Assembly (NCBI GenBank): GCA_026395775.1
Contig: JAPLYA010000039.1
Coordinates: 1 to 13,394 of the forward strand
DNA length: 13,394 nt
DNA from: Candidatus Pacearchaeota archaeon
GTDB lineage: Archaea > Nanobdellota > Nanobdellia > Pacearchaeales > GW2011-AR1
Reading direction: 5' to 3'
Shown: positions 6,759-12,168 of the stretch, in pieces
Position numbering within the stretch: the stretch's first letter is position 1
Layout of the letters: each line of letters opens with the position of its first letter
Notes under the pieces: model-generated
Told to the model about the DNA's origin: nothing
Database searches by the model: none
Seen by the model: the letters and a program-made list of their open reading frames with translations, nothing else
Translations under genes and position numbers: made by a program

Positions 6759-7241
6759 ATGTCATTCTTTAGCAGAAAAAAATCAGCAGAAGAATTGCCA
6801 GAACTTCCAGAATTGCCTAAGCTTCCAGAATTTCCAGCAGTTTCAAAGGCAAAAACAGAACTTCCGCCTTTGCCTTCTTTCCCAGAAGAACAGGAAGAAA
6901 TAACAAACCGAGTAGTCAAATATGCACTAACACAGGAGATTGAGCCCGATGAGCTAGAATCACAAATTTCTGAAGTCAAGGTTCCTTCAATCAAGCAATT
7001 CACGAGAGAACCTCGGGAAACAAGTCTAGAACCCATTTTTGTCAGGATAGACAGATATCAAGAGTCAAAAGAAAACTTGCAAGAAGTAAAAAGAAAAATT
7101 CTAGAAATCGAGTCTTTGCTAAGAGATATAAAAGATATCAAATCAAGAGAAGACAGCCAACTGCAAGAATGGGATTCTGATATACAAGAGGCAAAAGCTA
7201 AGCTGGATAAAATTGACAAAATAATGTTCCAAAAAATGTAA
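6759..7241 (+). CDS. Uncharacterised protein: proline-rich N-terminus, coiled-coil C-terminus
   Basis: 160 aa, not assigned to a named family. Residues 1-12 are basic (MSFFSRKK), then ~13-42 are an LP-rich stretch with repeating LPELP, LPKLP and LPPLP units, which looks disordered or ligand-like. A central acidic part follows, then EPIFVRIDRY near 91-100, which looks like a conserved strand. From ~101 to 155 a charged heptad-like helix (KENLQEVKRKILEIESLLRD) should form a coiled coil. There is no signal peptide or membrane helix. The stop is one base before the next ATG, so the two genes almost certainly form one operon and may pair through their helices. The TATA box 29 nt before ATG 6759 supports a real, leaderless gene. 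I have the impression that similar gene pairs occur in DPANN genomes but cannot confirm it here. Confidence 0.75.
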   Translation: MSFFSRKKSAEELPELPELPKLPEFPAVSKAKTELPPLPSFPEEQEEITNRVVKYALTQEIEPDELESQISEVKVPSIKQFTREPRETSLEPIFVRIDRYQESKENLQEVKRKILEIESLLRDIKDIKSREDSQLQEWDSDIQEAKAKLDKIDKIMFQKM

Positions 7242-7242
7242 A

Positions 7243-7569
7243 ATGGAACCACTACACATTAAGTTTGAATTTCCTGAAGTCCTAGATTCTAAGAAAACCC
7301 TCTTGTCCTCAGAGATAAACCTATTAAACATAGCAAAGAAAATTTCTTTATATAAGAAGCTTAGAGTTATGGAAATAAAAAGAAAAATTCTTCTGAGGAG
7401 AAAAATGAAAGAGCTTTCCTCACTGCTAAAGAAGCTCTCTCTAGAGCTGCCTAAAACCCAGGATATAAAACAGGCAAAGATAAAATCCCAAGAAACAGAG
7501 ATTCCTCAGAAACTCAAGCTAGAACAAGAGCTAAAAGAGATAAGAGAAAAACTAGCTAGTTTAGGTTAA
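7243..7569 (+). CDS. Uncharacterised small helical protein, partner of upstream gene
   Basis: 108 aa, function unknown. It opens with a short beta-like segment (MEPLHIKFEFPEVLDSKK), followed by a long basic helix about residues 20-72 (NLLNIAKKISLYKKLRVMEI, then KRKILLRRKMKELSSLLKKL), a linker with PKTQ, and a C-terminal acidic helix (LEQELKEIREKLASL). The composition suggests a helical hairpin or coiled coil that could dock onto the helix of the preceding protein. The ATG follows the upstream TAA after one base and has no Shine-Dalgarno, consistent with termination-reinitiation. A T-rich terminator follows directly. Confidence 0.72.
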   Translation: MEPLHIKFEFPEVLDSKKTLLSSEINLLNIAKKISLYKKLRVMEIKRKILLRRKMKELSSLLKKLSLELPKTQDIKQAKIKSQETEIPQKLKLEQELKEIREKLASLG

Positions 7570-7571
7570 GA

Positions 7572-7584
7572 TTTTTTTTCTTTT
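7572..7584 (+). terminator. T-rich terminator after the coiled-coil pair
   Basis: T8-C-T4 two bases after the stop codon region, no stem required; typical archaeal U-rich termination signal. Confidence 0.55.
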
Positions 7585-7627
7585 AAATCAGTAAATGATA
7601 ACCTATTTCAGTTGACAGGTTGGAGGT

Positions 7628-7746
7628 TTTCAAAGCTTTTTTGCATCAATTTCAAAGCTGATGAACCCCTGATTTCAAATATACCAAAAGAGTTTAGTAT
7701 TTACCTCTGAATTACTACCAAGCATACAAAACGAAGTTAGTTATTA
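7628..7746. repeat. Spaced TTTCAAA motifs and 19-nt inverted copy upstream of alaS
   Basis: TTTCAAAGCT occurs at 7628-7637 and 7650-7659, and TTTCAAAT at 7673-7680, spaced 22 and 23 nt (about two helical turns). Further on, AAAACGAAGTTAGTTATTA (7728-7746) is the exact reverse complement of 4856-4874. No gene is seen in the 7570-7796 spacer. A regulatory site is possible but unproven. Confidence 0.4.
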
Positions 7747-7760
7747 ATTCTGAAAAATAT

Positions 7761-7775
7761 AATAAGATTTAAAAA
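7761..7775 (+). promoter_or_regulatory. TATA promoter of alaS
   Basis: AATAAGATTTAAAAA; the octamer TTTAAAAA (7768-7775) starts 29 nt before ATG 7797. The same GATTTAAAAAT string occurs before the S8e gene. Confidence 0.6.
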
Positions 7776-7796
7776 TTGGCATCTTCTTGCTTAATG

Positions 7797-9569
7797 ATGG
7801 ACAGAAAAGGACTTATCAAGAAATATATTGATTTCTTTAAACTCAAGAATCATAAAGAAATTCCCAATTTTCCACTAGTTCCTGAAAACGATCCCACTGT
7901 TCTATTCACAACAGCAGGAATGCATCCCATTGTTCCTTTTCTTCTTGGCCAACCCCATCCTCTAGGAAAAAGACTTGTAAATGTGCAAAGATGCATAAGA
8001 ACAGGGGACATAGATAAAGTTGGAAATGAAGTTCATCACACATTTTTCGAAATGCTCGGCAACTGGAGTTTAGGGGATTATTTTAAAAAAGAAGCTATTG
8101 AATATTCATTCGAGTTTCTAACAAAAGTTCTGAAGATTCCAAAAGAAAAATTAGCAGTCAGTTGTTTTCTGGGAGATGAAACAGCTGAAAAAGATGAGGA
8201 AGCAGCTTCAATCTGGATGAAACTAGGAGTAGCAAAAGAACGAATAGCTTTCCTATCAAAAGAAAATAACTGGTGGGGCCCGGCAGGCAACACAGGCCCA
8301 TGCGGCCCAGACACAGAAATGTTCTACTGGAGATCTAAGTCTTCTCCCCCAAAAACCTTCAATCCAAAAGACAACAACTGGGTTGAAATCTGGAATAATG
8401 TTTTAATGCAGTACAACAAAGATTCTTTTGGAAAATATAATTCAGCTAAGCAAAAGAACGTAGACACCGGAATGGGTGTAGAGAGAACAATAGCTGTTTT
8501 AGATGGTTTGACAGATAATTATCTAACCTCAAGTTTCTTCCCAATCATAAAAGAAATTGAAAAAATCTCGGGAAAAAAATATAGTAAAATAGAAGGAGAA
8601 ACAAGAGCAATGAGAATAATAGCAGACCATATCAAGGCAAGTGTCATGATTCTAGCTGAAAAAGTCTCTCCATCAAATATAGAGCGAGGCTATGTATTAA
8701 GAAGATTAATAAGAATAGCAATAAGATATGGAAAATTTCTTGGAATGAAAGATTTTACAAAATCTCTTGTTACTCCAATCTTAAAAATATATGATAACTA
8801 TCCTCTGTTGCAAAAAAACAAGGAATTCATAATCCAAGAACTTGAATTAGAAGAAAAAAGATTTAATGAAACAATAGAGTTAGGAATAAGGTATTTTGAA
8901 AAAATAAAATCACAATCAAGGAGAGAAATAACAGGCAAAGATGCTTTCTTACTTTATCAGAGTTATGGTTTCCCAATTGAAATGACTCAAGAACTTGCAA
9001 AAGATTCTAAAATTGAAGTTGACATTCTAGGATATAAAAAAGAGTTAGCAAAACACCAGGAATTAAGCAGAACAGCTTCGTCAGGACAGTTTAAATCAGG
9101 CCTAGCAGATAATTCAGAGCAAGTAACAAAATATCACACAGCAACACACTTATTACATGCAGCCCTAAGACAGGTTCTAGGAACAGAGGTAGAGCAGCGA
9201 GGGAGTAACATCACAGCAGAAAGATTAAGATTTGACTTCTCCTATCCTCAAAAGTTAACAGCCTGTCAATTGCAAGAAGTTGAAAATCTAGTTAACGAGT
9301 ATATTAAATCAGGCTTAGATGTAAAAAGAGACGAATTAACATTAGAACAAGCAAAGAAATCAGGAGCTCTCGGCTTATTCGAGCACAAGTATGGAGAAAA
9401 AGTTTCAGTCTACACTGTTTGCGGCAAAGATAAAATAAGCAAAGAAATATGTTCAGGCCCTCATGTCACAAATACAAAAGAGCTAGGCCATTTTAAAATA
9501 ATAAAAGAAGAAGCCAGTTCAGCTGGTGTCAGAAGAATTAAAGCCGAGCTTATTGACGAGACAAAATAA
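7797..9569 (+). CDS. alaS: Alanyl-tRNA synthetase, bacterial type, lacking the C-Ala domain
   Basis: Charges tRNA-Ala and edits mischarged Ser/Gly. 590 aa from ATG 7797. The class II core shows PENDPTVLFTTAGM (near 28-41), QRCIRTGDIDKVG (motif 2), FFEMLGNWSLGDYF, NTGPCGPDTEMFY and motif 3 DTGMGVERT. The tRNA-recognition helices include ERGYVLRRLIRIAIRYG. The editing domain holds both zinc signatures, HTATH (H447, H451) and CSGPH (C552, H556). The protein stops right after the editing domain, so the oligomerisation/C-Ala region (total ~870-900 aa in most AlaRS) is missing, with no remnant downstream. The sequence reads like the bacterial (CPR-like) lineage, not archaeal AlaRS, suggesting horizontal acquisition (inference). 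TTG 7776 and ATG 7794 are alternative starts; 7797 fits the 29-nt TATA spacing. It converges with the minus-strand gene ending 9595. Confidence 0.93.
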   Translation: MDRKGLIKKYIDFFKLKNHKEIPNFPLVPENDPTVLFTTAGMHPIVPFLLGQPHPLGKRLVNVQRCIRTGDIDKVGNEVHHTFFEMLGNWSLGDYFKKEAIEYSFEFLTKVLKIPKEKLAVSCFLGDETAEKDEEAASIWMKLGVAKERIAFLSKENNWWGPAGNTGPCGPDTEMFYWRSKSSPPKTFNPKDNNWVEIWNNVLMQYNKDSFGKYNSAKQKNVDTGMGVERTIAVLDGLTDNYLTSSFFPIIKEIEKISGKKYSKIEGETRAMRIIADHIKASVMILAEKVSPSNIERGYVLRRLIRIAIRYGKFLGMKDFTKSLVTPILKIYDNYPLLQKNKEFIIQELELEEKRFNETIELGIRYFEKIKSQSRREITGKDAFLLYQSYGFPIEMTQELAKDSKIEVDILGYKKELAKHQELSRTASSGQFKSGLADNSEQVTKYHTATHLLHAALRQVLGTEVEQRGSNITAERLRFDFSYPQKLTACQLQEVENLVNEYIKSGLDVKRDELTLEQAKKSGALGLFEHKYGEKVSVYTVCGKDKISKEICSGPHVTNTKELGHFKIIKEEASSAGVRRIKAELIDETK

Positions 9570-9594
9570 AAAGATTAGCGAGTCAGTAAGTGGG

Positions 9595-9882
9595 TTATTC
9601 TAGAGTAGAGCTTCTTCCCAGAATTTCAATGCAAACCCTTTCTTTGTATGGATGCTCTCCAAGGTGATAAAATAAAACTCTTAGCCAATCAAGCCCATTT
9701 CCCCGCACATTTCTTGTACATTGTTCTCTAATAGCTTCCACAACACTTGCTTCAGTTGCAGAAACCCGTATGATAGAATCACTAGAATAATCCCTTGATT
9801 TTTTTGGTTGTTGAATTAACCTAAAAGAAAGCTTTCCTTCCAGCCGGCTGCATATTATTCTGTATAATGTATATCTAACCAT
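9595..9882 (-). CDS. Uncharacterised 95-aa protein
   Basis: I do not recognise this protein. 95 aa, basic N-terminal half (MVRYTLYRIICSRLEGKLSF) with beta-like alternation, then RVSATEASVVEAIREQC, a probable helix, and a C-terminal half WLRVLFYHLGEHPYKERVCI. There is no membrane segment or signal peptide. Two lines argue it is real: it occupies a strand with nothing opposite, and its ATG at 9882 has a clean TATA (TTTATAAT) 30 nt upstream, as for other leaderless genes here. Together they suggest a compact alpha/beta domain. It converges on alaS with a 25-nt gap and diverges from S8e. Confidence 0.65.
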   Translation of the reverse strand: MVRYTLYRIICSRLEGKLSFRLIQQPKKSRDYSSDSIIRVSATEASVVEAIREQCTRNVRGNGLDWLRVLFYHLGEHPYKERVCIEILGRSSTLE

Positions 9883-9904
9883 TACGCAAACCTATAAAAA
9901 TGAT

Positions 9905-9912
9905 ATTATAAA
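9905..9912 (-). promoter_or_regulatory. TATA box of the 95-aa gene
   Basis: Minus strand TTTATAAT, first base 30 nt before ATG 9882. The surrounding TATA-like tract (9903-9918) makes the exact register uncertain. Confidence 0.5.
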
Positions 9913-10056
9913 TATATAGGTAAAAAACCCCTCAGATTAATTTAATAATAAATAACTTTGTTTTAGCATATTTTTTAATTGTTTTCTTCAGCTCCATTAA
10001 TCAACCAACAACAATTACCTCTGCAACTGAAGAGTTTTTTATTTACCAACAAAAAA

Positions 10057-10071
10057 GAATAGATTTAAAAA
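10057..10071 (+). promoter_or_regulatory. TATA promoter of rps8e
   Basis: GAATAGATTTAAAAA; the octamer TTTAAAAA (10064-10071) starts 29 nt before ATG 10093. Confidence 0.65.
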
Positions 10072-10092
10072 TCAACAATTTTTAAGAGAACT

Positions 10093-10458
10093 ATGGATAC
10101 AGGAAGAAAAGTTTCAGGAGGCAAATATCATGCCTCAAGAAAAAGAAAGAAGTTTGAAGTACAAAAACAGCCAAACATAGTCAAACTAGGCCGAGTAAAG
10201 AGTAAAAAATCTCGAGGTTTAGGTGGAAATGTAAAATCAATTCTATTAACATCGGACATAGCAAACATAATTGATAAGAAGACTAAAAAGTCTACTCAAG
10301 CTAAAATAAAAAATGTTCTCGAAACTCCATCAAATAGATTCTGGGCCAGGCAGAATATTCTTGTTAAGGGCTCAATAGTAGAGACAGAAAAAGGCAAGGC
10401 TAGAATCACCAATCGCCCGGGCAGAGAAGGCTCTGTTCAAGCTGTGCTAGTTGAATAA
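10093..10458 (+). CDS. rps8e: 30S ribosomal protein S8e
   Basis: Archaeal/eukaryal-type small-subunit ribosomal protein. 121 aa, close to the archaeal norm (~125-130). Family landmarks: basic N-terminus with VSGGKYHASRKRKKFE (matching the tGGr.r..rkKrkyE block), RGLGGNVKSILL (the RvRGGn.K.rll block), TKKSTQAKIKNVLETPSNR (k.kkakI..VveNPaNr), RQNILVKGSIVETEKGKARI (rrNiitKGaii.Te.G.Ar.) and NRPGREGSVQAVLV at the end. It is highly basic as expected for rRNA binding. It is a single gene with its own leaderless promoter, divergent from the 95-aa gene; no other ribosomal genes lie beside it. Confidence 0.96.
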   Translation: MDTGRKVSGGKYHASRKRKKFEVQKQPNIVKLGRVKSKKSRGLGGNVKSILLTSDIANIIDKKTKKSTQAKIKNVLETPSNRFWARQNILVKGSIVETEKGKARITNRPGREGSVQAVLVE

Positions 10459-10479
10459 AAGGTAATTATATTTTTAACT

Positions 10480-10608
10480 CTAAGACCAACTTGTAACAGA
10501 AGGCTTTTCTACAAAACCGGCTATATCTGCTTTATTTGAAGTTCTCATACTTCCTTGGCGAACACCACCTAAGAAAATGCTTTCTCCAATGACTATCCAT
10601 GACAGAAT
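10480..10608 (-). pseudogene. Possible short gene remnant
   Basis: An open minus-strand frame of 42 codons reads like protein (GESIFLGGVRQGSMRTSNKA, then DIAGFVEKPSVTSWS) and ends at TAG 10480-10482. Immediately upstream in frame is TAA (10609-10611), and the only ATG (10548) leaves 22 residues. It could be a decayed fragment or chance. It lies in the spacer between S8e and the truncated TFB, which otherwise shows nothing. Confidence 0.2.
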
Positions 10609-10651
10609 TTAGCTACTTTTCGTAACATCTGTTTTTTACTAGGGACTAAAC

Positions 10652-11443
10652 GTGCAACGCCTATTCTTTAGCACACTTAATAATAGTACCAAAAGCTTTA
10701 TAAATAGAATAAGGCATAGCCAAGATTCTCAAGGTTCATTTGACAAAGGTGAAAAAAAAGGGAGAGGAGGAGCTCCCCTGTCCATGCAGAAATTTGACAA
10801 AGGATTAACAACAAATGTTGGAGAAATATCAGATATCTATAAGTTAGATTCAAATCAAACTAGAAAGTTTCTTAGATTAAAAAAGTGGCAGGAAAGAGTT
10901 TCAACTTCAATGGAGAGAAATCTAAGATTGGCAATGGCTGAACTGCGAAGAGTAGCCAGTTTCTTAAATTTGCCAAATGTAGTTAAAGATGAATCCTCAA
11001 GAGTCTACAATTTTGTTCTTCAGCGAGGCTTAGTCAGGGGTAGAGGCATGGAAGGAGTAATAGCAGCTTGCATATATGCAGCCTGTCGTTCCTATAATAT
11101 TCCAAGAACACTTGATGAAGTTGCAAACGCAAGTGATGTCGAAAGAAAAGAAATAGGCAGAACTTATAGATTTATAATGAGAAAAATGGGGGTCAAAGTC
11201 CAGCAATCTTCTCCAAAAGACTATATTTCAAGATTTGCTTCAATTTTGCACTTATCTCCAAAAACCCAGAATCAAGCTCTCAAAATTTTGAAAAATGCAG
11301 ATATTTCTGAATTAACATCAGGCAGAGGTCCGGCAGGAATAGCAGCAGCTGCTTTGTATGTCGCTGCTCTGTTAAATGATGAGAAGAAAACCCAAAGAGA
11401 AGTAGCTGATGTAGCGGGGGTTTACTCAGATAGGGGTGTTTAA
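10652..11443 (+). CDS. TFB (TFIIB-like) lacking zinc ribbon and terminal recognition helix; possibly a decaying copy
   Basis: Transcription factor B recruits RNA polymerase and reads the BRE. Numbered from GTG 10652 (263 aa): homology begins only at the linker (DSQGSFDKGEKKGRGGAPLS, 25-44; then DKGLTT), followed by cyclin repeat 1 (~80-165: VYNFVLQRGLVRGRGMEGVI) and repeat 2 (~170-256: SRFASILHLSPKT; GPAGIAAAALYVAALL; KTQREVADVAGV). The N-terminal CxxC zinc ribbon is absent, and I found no CxxC pair in any plus frame upstream. The C-terminus stops at AGVYSDRGV where TFBs read AGVTEVTxRNRY; dropping one T in GGGGGTTTAC restores AGVTQIGVFN then a stop, suggesting a frameshift plus truncation. 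The gene ends five bases before the 120-bp repeat. A BRE/TATA-like site sits inside the 5' part of this frame, so the GTG start is doubtful; ATG 10784 (219 aa) is the alternative. Confidence 0.75.
   Translation: MQRLFFSTLNNSTKSFINRIRHSQDSQGSFDKGEKKGRGGAPLSMQKFDKGLTTNVGEISDIYKLDSNQTRKFLRLKKWQERVSTSMERNLRLAMAELRRVASFLNLPNVVKDESSRVYNFVLQRGLVRGRGMEGVIAACIYAACRSYNIPRTLDEVANASDVERKEIGRTYRFIMRKMGVKVQQSSPKDYISRFASILHLSPKTQNQALKILKNADISELTSGRGPAGIAAAALYVAALLNDEKKTQREVADVAGVYSDRGV
10689..10704 (+). promoter_or_regulatory. BRE/TATA-like site within the 5' part of the TFB-like frame
   Basis: CCAAAAGCTTTATAAA: strong BRE-like purines and TATA (10697-10704). Expected transcription start ~10726, within the TFB linker; no in-frame start lies there, the next in-frame ATG being 10784. 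It may be a relic or drive a truncated product. Confidence 0.45.
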
Positions 11444-11447
11444 TTAA

Positions 11448-11567
11448 TTAAACCAATGAACTCCAATTGTAAGCGGCGAATAAGTGTTTATTTTTACCAA
11501 TTAGCTATCAAATTCTAAACCATTTTTGTAAATTTTTAATTGTTTGATTAGCTTGGAAATTCAATTC
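11448..11567 (+). repeat. 120-bp intergenic direct repeat, copy A
   Basis: Begins TTAAACCAATG and ends AATTCAATTC; about 93% identical to copy B (11928-12047), exactly 480 bp away, with roughly six substitutions and two compensating one-base indels. The 5' 60 nt are nearly identical. Copy A lies directly after the truncated TFB end and before the tRNA promoter. The internal AGCTATCAAA and TTTGATTAGCT arms are interrupted by one extra T. Confidence 0.85.
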
Positions 11568-11657
11568 AAAACCAAAGAACACCCCCTACAAGTATACAAA
11601 AATAGTTATCTTATCTATCAAGGAAAAAATTTCGAAAATTTATCCCCATTGATATAA
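11568..11657. other. Spacer between repeat copy A and the tRNA promoter
   Basis: No gene seen. GAACACCCCC at 11577-11586 resembles GAACCCTTGCCCCCC after copy B, so diffuse similarity extends past the 120-bp core. Inverted GGGGGTGTTC occurs at 4887. Confidence 0.35.
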
Positions 11658-11672
11658 CAAAAAGTATAAAAA
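11658..11672 (+). promoter_or_regulatory. Probable TATA promoter of tRNA-Leu
   Basis: CAAAAAGTATAAAAA; TATAAAAA at 11665-11672 predicts a start near 11694, leaving a ~27-nt leader to be removed by RNase P. Confidence 0.5.
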
Positions 11673-11720
11673 GGAATATTATTCACTATCCTTTGAGAGA
11701 GCCAGTTTAAACTCTCTTAT

Positions 11721-11854
11721 GCGGGAATGCCGGAGTGGTCAAACGGGTTTGGCTTAGGCGAAGATTTCCACTCAACATACAAAAACGATTAATGAATGAA
11801 AGTCTGAGAAACCAAATGCTTAGTGCTACATAGGTTCGAATCCTATTTCCCGCA
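11721..11854 (+). tRNA. tRNA-Leu(UAG) with a 52-nt intron
   Basis: Acceptor GCGGGAA pairs with TTCCCGC (11847-11853), discriminator A 11854, no encoded CCA. D stem CCG/CGG with GG in the loop. Anticodon stem TTTGG (11748-11752) pairs with CCAAA (11812-11816); the loop reads CT-TAG-G, so the anticodon is UAG, decoding CUN leucine codons. A long variable arm (11817-11829) fits tRNA-Leu. T stem ATAGG/CCTAT with loop TTCGAAT. Between G37 and A38 sits an intron of 52 nt (11759-11810). The mature tRNA is 82 nt. It is flanked by the two 120-bp repeats. Confidence 0.93.
11759..11810 (+). other. tRNA-Leu intron at position 37/38 with bulge-helix-bulge splice site
   Basis: Exon CTTA (11753-11756) can pair with intron TGAG (11805-11808) as a four-base helix with one G-U. 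It is flanked by three-base bulges GG|C (5' site) and AA|A (3' site), matching the archaeal splicing-endonuclease rule of cleavage after the second bulge base. The inner helix is weak (GA/TC, then mismatches), so the motif is slightly relaxed. Confidence 0.8.
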
Positions 11855-11868
11855 TTTTTATTTTTCTT
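11855..11868 (+). terminator. T-rich terminator after tRNA-Leu
   Basis: T5-A-T5-C-TT directly after the discriminator base; U-rich archaeal termination signal. Confidence 0.6.
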
Positions 11869-11927
11869 ATTTAGAGTTAATAAATAATCTCTTTTTGGTT
11901 ACTTGGCAATCGAAGCAATCAATTTTT

Positions 11928-12047
11928 TTAAACCAATGGACTCCAATTGTAAGTGGCGAATAAGTGTTTATTTTTACCAATTAGCTATCAAATTCTAAAT
12001 TATTTTCGTATACTTTTTAATTGTTTGATAGCTTAGAAATTCAATTC
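11928..12047 (+). repeat. 120-bp intergenic direct repeat, copy B
   Basis: Second copy of the 11448 repeat. Here AGCTATCAAA (11983-11992) and TTTGATAGCT (12024-12033) are perfect 10-bp inverted arms separated by 31 nt, so a transcript could fold into a hairpin. It ends 93 nt before the TATA box of the next gene; copy A ends 98 nt before the tRNA TATA, a similar layout. The surrounding 11869-12132 spacer holds no gene. Confidence 0.85.
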
Positions 12048-12132
12048 CTCGGCTTTGAACCCTTGCCCCCCATACAGGTTAGTTTTATTTTTACTATCAA
12101 AGAGTTATGTAATTAAATAGTTAATACACTAT

Positions 12133-12147
12133 ACAAATGCTTAAAAA
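12133..12147 (+). promoter_or_regulatory. TATA promoter of the lipoprotein-like gene
   Basis: ACAAATGCTTAAAAA; the octamer CTTAAAAA (12140-12147) starts 29 nt before ATG 12169. Confidence 0.55.
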
Positions 12148-12168
12148 CCTCGGTTAATAAGTGAAAAT

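Noticed and set aside
6707..7036. Serine/glycine-rich minus-strand open frame
   Set aside because: It is the antisense of the LP-rich coding region of the 6759 gene and overlaps the tfe and 6759 promoters; low-complexity composition mirrors the plus-strand codons.
7660..7711. Possible C/D box guide RNA (TGATGA followed by CTGA motifs)
   Set aside because: The TGATGA and first CTGA are only about four bases apart, the C box lacks the leading purine, and no terminal stem is visible.
10459..10651. Detached TFB zinc ribbon upstream of the cyclin domains
   Set aside because: No pair of cysteine codons in CxxC spacing was found in any plus-strand frame here.
11448..12047. CRISPR array
   Set aside because: Only two 120-bp copies separated by a tRNA gene; no short regular repeats or spacers and no cas genes.
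11721..12168. tRNA-associated integration site
   Set aside because: No second copy of the tRNA 3' end and no integrase gene in the window; the flanking repeats do not include tRNA sequence.
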